Below are positions 1 through 7,105 of a stretch of DNA of 11,986 nt, in pieces. The DNA is from Oligoflexales bacterium (GTDB lineage Bacteria > Bdellovibrionota > Oligoflexia > Oligoflexales > Oligoflexaceae), in contig JADFZC010000043.1 in NCBI GenBank assembly GCA_015232735.1, forward strand, positions 1 to 11,986, read 5' to 3'. Numbering within the stretch: the first letter of the stretch is position 1; the number at the start of each line of letters is the position of its first letter. The notes beneath the pieces were generated by a model. It saw only the letters and a list, made by a program, of their open reading frames with translations, made no database searches and was not told the DNA's origin. A program made the position numbers and the translations under genes.

Positions 1-425
1 GTGCTGAATCAAATTTATCACAGGAATGCAATAATGTCGTTTCTCAATATAAAGAGAACAGCTCAATCAACTGACACAATCACATTATAAATGCAAGTTC
101 ACTCAAGAGCAGAAAAACATTATAGAAATACATAAATAATACAGCATTACTATTGATAGGCATAAAATCAAAAAACTGATTGTTATTATAAAAAGGTACA
201 GAAAAAATAGATTCCTTATACAGGATCATATGTAAATATCTTACCACTTTGAGCCTTTCCTTACAAGGTACAGCCACCTAAACAAAAACAATGAACATTA
301 TCCGCACTATTAAAGAATCTTCCATCGCTGATCTTTAGATAAAGTACTATCCCATCAGGCAAGTGTTATGGTTCAAATTATTGTTATCCTCACACAAAAG
401 TTCAATCAATCATGATATAATATTT
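1..425. other. AT-rich stretch with no convincing gene
   Basis: This stretch is AT-rich and carries stop codons often in all frames. The plus strand opens in two frames from the left edge: frame 1 runs to a TAA near 88-90 and frame 3 to a TGA near 72-74. Either could be the last 20-30 codons of a gene that starts outside the window, but neither gives a recognisable motif. On the minus strand a 65-codon frame (277 to 80) begins at a GTG with no separated Shine-Dalgarno sequence and encodes a low-complexity hydrophobic product, so I do not call it. A second minus-strand frame (362 to 261) gives a short protein-like tail and could be gene debris. I see no tRNA and no strong terminator. Confidence 0.6.
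413..421 (+). promoter_or_regulatory. Candidate extended -10 promoter
   Basis: The bases TGATATAAT match the extended -10 form TGnTATAAT exactly. There is no good -35 hexamer at normal spacing, which is acceptable for an extended -10 promoter. Transcription would begin just inside the left arm of the inverted repeat at 426 and run rightwards through the mini-ORF and the nested palindromes towards the SNF2 gene. AT-rich DNA gives such matches by chance, so this is only a candidate. Confidence 0.3.
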
Positions 426-606
426 TATAGCTTTCCAGAAAAATAATTCGGAGTAAAAAGACCCTGTCATTGAAGAGGATAAGGATGAAGAGGAAAAAAT
501 ACCGGAGTTTATTGAACATAAATGAGGATATTTTTTTCGATTTTAGACGCCATAATCGCCGATAACAGGGCCTTTTTACTCCGAATTATTTTCCTGGGAA
601 GCTATA
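426..606. repeat. Imperfect inverted repeat, 44-bp arms around a 93-bp centre
   Basis: The left arm (426-469) and right arm (563-606) are reverse complements with about four mismatches; the longest perfect match is the block around ATAATTCGGAGTAAAAAG. The outer ends read TATAGCTT and AAGCTATA. The shape, long terminal inverted repeats around a short centre, resembles a MITE or other non-autonomous element. As RNA it would fold into a very long hairpin. The centre contains a mini-ORF with a good ribosome binding site. No transposase gene and no clear target-site duplication beyond a possible TA were seen, so the mobile nature is inferred. The right arm directly abuts the palindromic elements that start at 605. 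Confidence 0.7.
485..565 (+). CDS. Possible 26-residue basic mini-protein in the inverted-repeat loop
   Basis: An ATG at 485 is preceded by AGAGGA (474-479) at 5-nt spacing, a better ribosome binding site than those of several full-length genes here. The frame runs 26 codons to a TAA at 563-565, exactly where the right arm of the inverted repeat begins. The product is very basic: it starts MKRKKYRS and ends RRHNRR, with an acidic and aromatic middle (NEDIFFDF). I do not recognise it. It could be a real small protein, a leader peptide, or a chance frame inside a repeat. Its length alone gives no support, so confidence is low. Confidence 0.22.
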   Translation: MKRKKYRSLLNINEDIFFDFRRHNRR

Positions 607-754
607 GTTAGTCCGTGGCGCGAAATGCGCCACGGACGTATCCTGGCAAGCGAAGCTTGCATAGGATCTGTTTGAAATATGCTGAAATTTCGGGGAGATC
701 CTATACTAGCTGCACTCGTCAGGATACGTCGCTGGCGCATTTCGCGCCAGCGAC
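605..754. repeat. Nested palindromic element, copy 1
   Basis: The element opens with TAGTTAGTC and contains three hairpins. The first has perfect 11-bp arms at 611-621 and 627-637 with loop GAAAT. The second pairs GCAAGC with GCTTGC (646-651 and 655-660) over a GAA loop, with outer ATCCT/AGGAT pairing. The third has perfect 11-bp arms at 728-738 and 744-754 with loop ATTTC. A further pair, ATAGGATCT at 661-669 and AGATCCTAT at 697-705, encloses a small AT-rich stem. The two ends of the element are also inverted repeats of each other over about 40 bp (611-650 against 715-754). The DNA is visibly GC-richer than the surroundings. The design is REP/BIME-like or MITE-like; no family name can be assigned from sequence alone. 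Confidence 0.8.
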
Positions 755-885
755 TAGTTAGTCGCTGGCGCGAGAACGAGAGCGACGTGTCCTGGCAAGC
801 GGAGCTTGCATAGGTTATATTTCGTAACAGATTCTCAGCCTTCATGGCTTAGGATACACCTGTGACGCATTTCGTGCCAGCAACC
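755..885. repeat. Nested palindromic element, copy 2 (degenerate), entering the SNF2 ORF
   Basis: This is a direct tandem copy of 605-754: it again opens TAGTTAGTC and keeps the TCCTGGCAAGC..AGCTTGCATAGG hairpin, with the loop changed from GAA to GGA. The left palindrome is reduced to an outer GTCGCT/AGCGAC pair (761-766 and 781-786). The centre differs from copy 1 and contains an AGCC/GGCT hairpin (837-840 and 846-849). The right end (852-884) is a decayed version of the right end of copy 1, again with GCATTTCG in the loop region. The copy extends about 24 bases past the GTG predicted as the SNF2 start, so repeat DNA forms part of that gene's 5' end. Confidence 0.75.
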
Positions 886-3732
886 GATCAATTGTCCCCT
901 ACCATAAAGAAATTAATGAATACTTTAAGCAAAAATCTGTTAGATTATATTTACGAAAGTATAGAGGAAACGGACTGGTATGAAGGTCTTGATATATATC
1001 AGGCTGGAAAAATTTCCGAATATGTAAAACACGACAATCTTATTACAGCCAAGATCAATACTAGCTACGACAAAAAACTTGAAATCAGACTAAAGATTCA
1101 TCCTGACGGAAAACTTATTCAATGGATAGAATGTTCCTGTCACAAAAATAGGAAAACCGGTCAATTCTGTGAACATATAGTCGCTCTTATAATCTTTCTG
1201 GATAGGGAGAAAAAAGAGATAATAGATAAATTGGACAATAAGATGCCAATTAAGCCGGTTACTATTGGGAAAAGGCAAAAAAAACAACCTATCATAACCA
1301 AACCAAAACCCAGGGAGGCAATTCAAGCCTTAATCCAAGCTTCATCAATCCACAGTGCAAATTTTATTGGTAATGGATCATCTCTCAGGGTTCGTCTGGA
1401 AATAAAAAAAGGGGAACTAAGCCACTTTGATTTAAGTCTTGATGAAGCCGCCGTATTTTTCATGAAAAACAAAAAAATTTCAAATTTCTCAAAAGAATTG
1501 AAAACAATAAAAGTATATAAGACACCAATTATCAATGGAACAAGAATCTCGCTTTTTGAGGATGAAAAAATTGTCGCCGAAAGACTATTTGCAATAGGGC
1601 ATACAAAAAAATCTGCTGAAAAAATCAGGAAAAACAGGGATATCGATACTTATCTTTTCAATACAAAAGACGAAATATTTTTGGAAAACAAAAATTCAAA
1701 ACCAGCGAAAGGACTCTTTGAATTCATTCCTCTAAAGTCACCCGAATATTTCATTGGCAATGAATATATTTTCATTCCAAAAAGGGGTTTTTGGCCTCTT
1801 CCTGAAAAGGTAATCAACAGTGCATGGAATGAACTTCCACTAAAAAAAACCTTTGAAGGTGATAAAGCTGCAATATTCATTGCATCAAAATTTTCTGAGT
1901 TTCATGATTGCGGTCCAATTTGGGTGGATAAGAATCTGACAGAACAACATCCCAACGCAGTTTTATTAATGAAAAGTGTAAATGTCCATCATTATGAAAA
2001 AGGCTGGTACTACCTTGATCCCAGATACAAATGCGGAAATATTGACATCTCCATGGTCAATCTCATGAAAATATATCAACAAAAACATAGAACTTATTTA
2101 AACTCAAAGAACACCTGGGTAAAGATGCCTGATCTCGTCCGAGAATATGAATGGAATCTGGACGACAGCGGAAATTATTTAAAAGTTGACAATATCGGTT
2201 TGTTGAGAATCAAGGCAATAATGGGAGATTATGATAATTTTGCTGGCAAAAAGCGACTTCTCAGTCAAATCAGAAATCAGACAGTGTTTACCTCAGGCAA
2301 AGCAATCCCCTCATTAATCCATACAAATTTAAACCTTCGTGAATATCAAAAAATCGGACTGCAATGGATGTGGTGGCTTCACAAAAATAACCTAAATGGC
2401 CTTCTGGCAGATGAAATGGGCCTTGGAAAAACACATCAGGCAATGGCAATTCTTTCTCTGATTCAGAAAGAGAATAAAAATGACACAAAATTTCTAGTTA
2501 TAGCTCCAACAACCGTCCTGGATCACTGGATGGACAAAATAAATGAATTCTGTCCAAACTTGAAACCTCTAAAATATCATGGGATAAAAAGACAATATAA
2601 TTTGAATCTTCGAGACACTTCTTTCACAACTCTGGTTACCAGCTATGGAATACTGCTGCGAGACATAAAAACGTTATCCTACCACCACTGGCAATGTATT
2701 ATTCTTGACGAGGCTCATTATGTAAAAAATAATGAAACAGCTACATATCAAGGGGTCTGCAGATTAAGAGGTGATACAAAATTCTGTCTGACTGGGACCC
2801 CAATTGAGAACCATCTAGGCGAGCTCAAAAGTATTTTTGATTTTATGCTTCCAGGATTTCTTGGCTCCGATGAATATTTCACAAAAAAGTTCATAAAACC
2901 TATTGATAATGGAAACTCCAGCGAGATAGAAACACACCTGCAACGACTTATTCATCCATTCAAGCTTAGACGGACAAAAGAACAGGTCTTAAAGGATCTC
3001 CCGGAAAAAGTAGAAGATATCAGACATTGTGGTCTCTCTTCAGAACAGGTCAAGTTGTATAAAAATGTATTGACATTAAAAGCCACCCCGCTCATACATC
3101 AGCTGAAAAATCTGCAGAAACCAATTCCGTACTTGCATGTTTTTGCTATACTCACTCTTTTAAAACAGATTTGCGACCATCCCGCACTGGTCACTCCAGG
3201 CGCTGACTTCAGAAATCACGAAAGTGAAAAATTTGATCTTATGAAAGAACTGATATCGGAAGCAATCGGTTCAAACCATAAAATCGTAATCTATAGTCAA
3301 TATGTGAAAATGATTAAAATAATATCTGAATACCTCAATGATATCAAGTTATCCCATGTAACTTTGACCGGACAGACAAGAGCAAGAGGCGCCATCATCT
3401 CAAGATTTCAAAATGATCCCGAGTGCAAAGTATTTCTCGGTTCACTGCTGGCTGGCAGCATAGGAATAGATTTAACAGCAGCATCTGTGGTTATTCATTA
3501 TGACAGATGGTGGAATGCAAGCAAGGAAAATCAGGCAACAGACAGGGTACACCGCATAGGTCAAAATAAAAACGTACAGGTCCTGAAACTAATGGCTAAA
3601 GGAACACTCGAAGAAAAAATTAACACACTCATTATCAGCAAAAAGCACCTCTTTGATAAATTCATGAATAAGGACGAAGAAATATTTAAAAACTTTTCAA
3701 GAGAACAGTTGATAGATCTATTGGAAGAGTAA
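862..3732 (+). CDS. SWIM zinc-finger SNF2-family DEAD/DEAH helicase
   Basis: This is a 956-residue SNF2/RapA-type superfamily 2 ATPase expected to translocate on double-stranded DNA and remodel bound proteins or nucleic acid; its target is unknown. A SWIM zinc finger is visible near the N-terminus as C91-x-C93-x9-C103-x-H105. A poorly conserved middle region follows, then the ATPase core: Walker A DEMGLGKT (517-524), Walker B DEAH (616-619), motif III TGTPIEN (644-650), and motif VI QATDRVHRIGQ (891-901), the SNF2 hallmark. All helicase motifs look intact. The GTG start at 862 lies inside a palindromic repeat but has AGGAT at 851-855; an in-frame stop at 850-852 blocks any start further upstream. 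ATG 916 is a sensible alternative (938 residues) that keeps the whole SWIM region. The gene stands alone, with no methylase or nuclease beside it, so a defence role is not supported. Confidence 0.93.
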   Translation: MTHFVPATDQLSPTIKKLMNTLSKNLLDYIYESIEETDWYEGLDIYQAGKISEYVKHDNLITAKINTSYDKKLEIRLKIHPDGKLIQWIECSCHKNRKTGQFCEHIVALIIFLDREKKEIIDKLDNKMPIKPVTIGKRQKKQPIITKPKPREAIQALIQASSIHSANFIGNGSSLRVRLEIKKGELSHFDLSLDEAAVFFMKNKKISNFSKELKTIKVYKTPIINGTRISLFEDEKIVAERLFAIGHTKKSAEKIRKNRDIDTYLFNTKDEIFLENKNSKPAKGLFEFIPLKSPEYFIGNEYIFIPKRGFWPLPEKVINSAWNELPLKKTFEGDKAAIFIASKFSEFHDCGPIWVDKNLTEQHPNAVLLMKSVNVHHYEKGWYYLDPRYKCGNIDISMVNLMKIYQQKHRTYLNSKNTWVKMPDLVREYEWNLDDSGNYLKVDNIGLLRIKAIMGDYDNFAGKKRLLSQIRNQTVFTSGKAIPSLIHTNLNLREYQKIGLQWMWWLHKNNLNGLLADEMGLGKTHQAMAILSLIQKENKNDTKFLVIAPTTVLDHWMDKINEFCPNLKPLKYHGIKRQYNLNLRDTSFTTLVTSYGILLRDIKTLSYHHWQCIILDEAHYVKNNETATYQGVCRLRGDTKFCLTGTPIENHLGELKSIFDFMLPGFLGSDEYFTKKFIKPIDNGNSSEIETHLQRLIHPFKLRRTKEQVLKDLPEKVEDIRHCGLSSEQVKLYKNVLTLKATPLIHQLKNLQKPIPYLHVFAILTLLKQICDHPALVTPGADFRNHESEKFDLMKELISEAIGSNHKIVIYSQYVKMIKIISEYLNDIKLSHVTLTGQTRARGAIISRFQNDPECKVFLGSLLAGSIGIDLTAASVVIHYDRWWNASKENQATDRVHRIGQNKNVQVLKLMAKGTLEEKINTLIISKKHLFDKFMNKDEEIFKNFSREQLIDLLEE

Positions 3733-3736
3733 GCTT

Positions 3737-3752
3737 CCTCTCAAAGCAGAGG
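3737..3752. terminator. Weak hairpin between convergent SNF2 and gltX
   Basis: CCTCT and AGAGG form a 5-bp stem with a 6-nt loop directly after the SNF2 stop. There is no run of T on either side, so it is at best a weak bidirectional or factor-dependent end. The rest of the 106-bp convergent gap shows nothing clear. Confidence 0.2.
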
Positions 3753-3838
3753 CCTGAATTTAAAAATCATGCTCAAGGAAAAAATGGCATACCTAAATGT
3801 CCAGTATTTGCCTAACATAGTCTTCAGCAAACACCATT

Positions 3839-5284
3839 TTAATCTCTTAAAGTATCGGAGCATAAAGCTTCTCTAAGCCTGTAACGAACAATATCGCGGC
3901 CAAGTACTACAAGGGTTTCATCAAGAGGAGGCGAATCCTTGCGACCGGTAGCAATAAATCTAATCGTCATAAAAAAGTCCTTTGGTTTCCACTGCAATTC
4001 AGAACGCACTTTTTCCAGACAATCCTTGATATTCTGCACATCCCAATCATAAAGATCATCAAAATTTTCCAGTAATAATTCCAGCATATTTCTAACATCA
4101 ACCTTCTGTTTTGACTTTGGAACAACCGGAAGCAGTGAAAAATCAACCGATCCAGAAAAGAAAAACGTGTTATTTCCCACGAACTGATCGAAGCGAGACA
4201 TCCTTTCCAAAGCAAGAGGCTTAAGCTTCTTTAGATTTTTTACGGAAAAAATCTCCTCTCTAATATATTCGCAGAATTCATCTTCACTCATTTTATGCAT
4301 ATATTGCTGATTAACCCATGAGAGCTTGGCTTGATCGAACACAGGTCCACCTAAAGATACATCTTTAAAATCAAAGGCGTCGATCATTTCTTCAAGAGAA
4401 AAAATTTCGCGATCGTTCCCAATGTTCCAGCCCATGAGTGCCAGATAATTTAAAAGAGCCTTAGGCAATATTCCAATCCGCTTGTAAAACATTATTGATA
4501 TGGGATTTTTTCTTTTTGAAATCTTGGACTTATCTGCATTTCTAAGTAATGGAAGATGAACCCATTTTGGTTCTTTCCACCCAAACGCCTTGTATAGGAG
4601 GACATGTTTTGGCGTAGAAGATATCCACTCTTCTGCCCTTATAACATGACTGATCTCCATAAGATGATCGTCAACCACATTCGCAAGATGGTACGTTGGC
4701 AAACCATCCGATTTCATCAAAACCTGGTCATCAAGCTGTTCATTATTGATTTCAATTTGTCCCCTTAACTCATCAAAAAATTTAGTTGTCCCATCATCCG
4801 GCATCTTCATTCTAATAACAAAAGGCACTCCTCTTTCCATATTGCCGGCTACTTCCGAAGGCGACAGTGATAGGCAATGTCTGTCATACTTGGTCGTCAG
4901 ACCCTGCTGCTTTTGACTGTCTCGAAGCTCTTCTAGTCTCTTATGTTCGCAAAAACAGCGGTAGGCAGACCCATTTCTTAATAAAATTTCAGAATACTCC
5001 CTATAAATGTGAGACCGTTCCGATTGACGATAAGGTGCATGATCGCCACCCTTGTCTGGTCCTTCGTGCCAATTAAGCCCTAACCAAGTTAGGCCTTCTA
5101 TAATCATAGCTTCACTTGAAGGACGCGCTCTTAGCTGATCCGTATCTTCGATTCTGAGAATGAACTTACCACCGTTCTTTTTTGCAAAAACATAATTAAA
5201 AAGAGCTACATAGGCCGTTCCTACATGAGGATCTCCCGTGGGTGAAGGTGCAATCCTGACCCTTATTTGGTTTTTTTCATCCAT
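3839..5284 (-). CDS. gltX: Glutamyl-tRNA synthetase (glutamate--tRNA ligase)
   Basis: This class I aminoacyl-tRNA synthetase charges tRNA(Glu) with glutamate in the cytoplasm. Counting from the upstream GTG at 5293, the HIGH-type motif is PSPTGDPHVGT (HVGT 23-26), the RIEDTD motif is at 48-53, and the KMSKS-type motif is KISKR (257-261). The anticodon-binding helical domain fills the C-terminal half. Length is about 481 residues, normal for bacterial GluRS. I prefer the ATG at 5284-5282 because AAGGTGG (5296-5290) sits 5 nt upstream; the GTG at 5293 overlaps that site. Zinc-site cysteines C113, C115 and C140 have the same spacing as in the E. coli enzyme, but its histidine two residues after the last cysteine is a serine here. 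It could be a discriminating or non-discriminating GluRS; the sequence does not tell. Confidence 0.97.
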   Translation of the reverse strand: MDEKNQIRVRIAPSPTGDPHVGTAYVALFNYVFAKKNGGKFILRIEDTDQLRARPSSEAMIIEGLTWLGLNWHEGPDKGGDHAPYRQSERSHIYREYSEILLRNGSAYRCFCEHKRLEELRDSQKQQGLTTKYDRHCLSLSPSEVAGNMERGVPFVIRMKMPDDGTTKFFDELRGQIEINNEQLDDQVLMKSDGLPTYHLANVVDDHLMEISHVIRAEEWISSTPKHVLLYKAFGWKEPKWVHLPLLRNADKSKISKRKNPISIMFYKRIGILPKALLNYLALMGWNIGNDREIFSLEEMIDAFDFKDVSLGGPVFDQAKLSWVNQQYMHKMSEDEFCEYIREEIFSVKNLKKLKPLALERMSRFDQFVGNNTFFFSGSVDFSLLPVVPKSKQKVDVRNMLELLLENFDDLYDWDVQNIKDCLEKVRSELQWKPKDFFMTIRFIATGRKDSPPLDETLVVLGRDIVRYRLREALCSDTLRD

Positions 5285-5376
5285 TTTTTCCACCTTATGC
5301 TTCAGCTATTTCTTGTATCCATCTGTTTTATTATTTATACAGATAGTTCCTAATTTTATTTACCCTGAGTGTCAGG

Positions 5377-5405
5377 TTTATAATGGGAGCCCTATTACAA
5401 AGCAA
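5377..5405 (-). promoter_or_regulatory. Candidate sigma70-type promoter for gltX
   Basis: On the minus strand TTGCTT (5405-5400) and TATAAA (5382-5377) are separated by exactly 17 bases, and transcription would start about 85-90 nt before the gltX ATG. The same AT core reads TATAAT on the plus strand (5379-5384) in the direction of the PTPS-like gene at 5472, but no good -35 box precedes it there. The two genes may share this divergent control region. Confidence 0.35.
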
Positions 5406-5471
5406 CTAACTTTTTAATATTCTCTCATTTTTTAAAAATTGGACATCAACTTCTGGGAGGGCTCTTAGAAA

Positions 5472-6404
5472 TTGAACAAAAAAGACGACCCAAGAATTCG
5501 TACTCTTTTCATAGATGATGTGGATCAAATCGACTGCGCCATTTTTGACCCATCCCAGGGGATAATTGGCCAATCCTGGCATGTCGATGTGAAAGTTACC
5601 GGAATTCCGGACGATAATGGTTTTGTTTATGATTTTGGTGAATTAAAAAAATTGATAAAAAAAGTTCTTAAATCCACGGTCGATCACTCACTCCTGATTC
5701 CGGTCCTATCAACTCAAATCCAATATCAGGAAACAACTTCAGGCGAACTTTGGAAATTAAAAGCAAAATCGCCATTTATTGAAAACGACAACGATTGGGA
5801 ATACAGATGCCCAAAAGGAGCGGTATTCCCCATCAGGGCCATCAATATCACCAAAACACTCGTTGAAAGAGAGTGTACAAAACTCATCAGACATAGATTA
5901 CCGGAATACATAACTGATATCCAAACAACTCTGCGAGCTGAAAAGGCTGGGCCTGGCGCTTCTTTCATTCGATATACTCATGGTATTTCAGATCACGAAG
6001 GCCTCTGCCAAAGGCCATTTCACGGACATAGAAGCCTTGTAGAAATTTATGTGAATGATATAAAACGAATAGATTTGGAACAATATGTAACCCACGAAGT
6101 ACTCGGTCCGACTGTTCATATCGCCTCAAAATCCCAACTTTCAAATAAAAGTGAAAAGAGCACATACCGCAACTCCAAATCATCTTCAAAATCGCAAACC
6201 GTTAAGCTTTCCTTCAAAGGAACCCTGGGAAAATACCAGGCGTTAATCCCGAAAGACAAAATATTTTTTGTAGAAAACATGACTACCATTGAATCAATAT
6301 CCCACCATATTTTAAAAATAATTGAGAAAAGAGAAAAGACCGGAAGCCGGATAAAGATCACCTGCTACGAAGGAATCGGCAAGGGAGCCATTGCCGAAAA
6401 TTGA
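5472..6404 (+). CDS. Long PTPS/QueD-like (6-pyruvoyltetrahydropterin synthase family) protein
   Basis: This 310-residue cytoplasmic protein looks like two tunnelling-fold modules, where QueD/PTPS usually has one of about 120-150 residues. The N-terminal module has the family pattern GQSWHVDVKVTG (33-44), DNGFVYDFGELKK (48-60) and DHSLL (71-75), but its expected HGH zinc motif is absent (IGQS). The second module has the zinc-type histidines: H170, then FHGHRS with H184 and H186, after C179; it ends with TTIES (271-275) and CYE (298-300), resembling the closing PTPS strand. A Ser/Lys-rich insert lies at about 219-242. Similar long PTPS-family proteins occur in gammaproteobacteria, as far as I recall; their reaction is uncertain. 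A role in queuosine or pterin metabolism is inferred. The start is TTG 5472 with GGGAGG (5455-5460) 11 nt upstream. Confidence 0.75.
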   Translation: MNKKDDPRIRTLFIDDVDQIDCAIFDPSQGIIGQSWHVDVKVTGIPDDNGFVYDFGELKKLIKKVLKSTVDHSLLIPVLSTQIQYQETTSGELWKLKAKSPFIENDNDWEYRCPKGAVFPIRAINITKTLVERECTKLIRHRLPEYITDIQTTLRAEKAGPGASFIRYTHGISDHEGLCQRPFHGHRSLVEIYVNDIKRIDLEQYVTHEVLGPTVHIASKSQLSNKSEKSTYRNSKSSSKSQTVKLSFKGTLGKYQALIPKDKIFFVENMTTIESISHHILKIIEKREKTGSRIKITCYEGIGKGAIAEN

Positions 6405-6435
6405 ACCGATTATGCATATTTTTCATAAAAATCTT

Positions 6436-7062
6436 TTATATATGCTCTTTATTGTTTTCGTAAAAACGTATAACTTCCCTGTACCAACTTTGCTTAAATT
6501 CCAAGTGAGGATCACTTAAAAAAGATTCAGGATGATACTGAACACCAGCCGCAACATATCCGTGATGTGGCCAGTACTCTATTGATTGTATCTCCATATT
6601 TTCACAATAGGCGCTCACCTTCAATTCTGGGTTTTGCAGGATATTTCTAACGATCAGGGAATTGTATACTGTGGCTTGAAACTCATTAGGCATATTGGAA
6701 AAAAGTCCTCCTCTCCAGGCTACGCCAATTTTCCTCACAGAACCATGCTCTGGGTATTCGGAAAAGTCAATTTGGGCTCCAAGCGAATACGCCAAAATCT
6801 GGTGTCCCAGACATACACCCAATATTGGAATCTTTCCCAAAAGTTTTCTTACCAGTTCCACTATATTTTCTGAATCCTGAGGTCGCTTTGGCCCGGGAGA
6901 AATGACCAAAGGCATAGGTGACAAAAGAAATTTTTGAATATTTTCATCATCATCACAATAAATATGCACTAACTCCACAGAAACTCGTTCACTGTTTAAG
7001 GCCAGCCACTCTATGAGATTAAAACTAAAACTGTCATAATGGTCAATGAAGGCTATTCTCAT
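6436..7062 (-). CDS. TrpG/PabA-type glutamine amidotransferase
   Basis: This is a 208-residue class I glutamine amidotransferase that would release ammonia from glutamine for a chorismate-using partner, giving anthranilate (TrpE) or 4-amino-4-deoxychorismate (PabB). The triad is complete: C84 in GVCLGHQ (82-88) and H177/E179 in QYHPES (175-180). The N-terminal DHYDSFSFN (7-15) and ISPGPKRPQD (54-63) match the TrpG/PabA family, as does its length. No trpE, pabB, trpD or trpC is adjacent, so I leave the symbol blank; PabA or a dual-use subunit is likely because a Trp operon is missing. The start ATG has AAGAGGA (7080-7074) 11 nt upstream. It converges on the PTPS-like gene with a 31-bp gap and diverges from the outer-membrane gene with a 43-bp gap. 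Confidence 0.9.
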   Translation of the reverse strand: MRIAFIDHYDSFSFNLIEWLALNSERVSVELVHIYCDDDENIQKFLLSPMPLVISPGPKRPQDSENIVELVRKLLGKIPILGVCLGHQILAYSLGAQIDFSEYPEHGSVRKIGVAWRGGLFSNMPNEFQATVYNSLIVRNILQNPELKVSAYCENMEIQSIEYWPHHGYVAAGVQYHPESFLSDPHLEFKQSWYREVIRFYENNKEHI

Positions 7063-7105
7063 ACAAAATAAAATCCTCTTGATCTAACAGGAGATAAATT
7101 CAGAA

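Noticed and set aside
80..277. Minus-strand frame of 65 codons starting GTG at 277
   Set aside because: It has no separate ribosome binding site, a low-complexity Phe/Asn/Tyr/Leu-rich product, and no recognised motif; AT-rich DNA gives such frames by chance.
576..845. Minus-strand frame of 89 codons across the palindromic elements
   Set aside because: It runs entirely through repeat DNA and the right arm of the inverted repeat. Its Arg/Ser-rich translation follows from the palindromes, and it shows no protein motif.
605..885. CRISPR array
   Set aside because: There are only two tandem copies, and the units are palindromic with no regular short repeats separated by unique spacers.
862..3732. 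SNF2 helicase as part of a defence island such as DISARM
   Set aside because: No methyltransferase, phospholipase-D-like nuclease or DUF1998 partner is present; the neighbours are housekeeping genes.
6404..6450. AT-only hairpin between the PTPS-like gene and the amidotransferase gene as a terminator
   Set aside because: GCATAT/ATATGC and TTTTT/AAAAA can pair, but there are almost no GC pairs and no proper stem followed by a T run.
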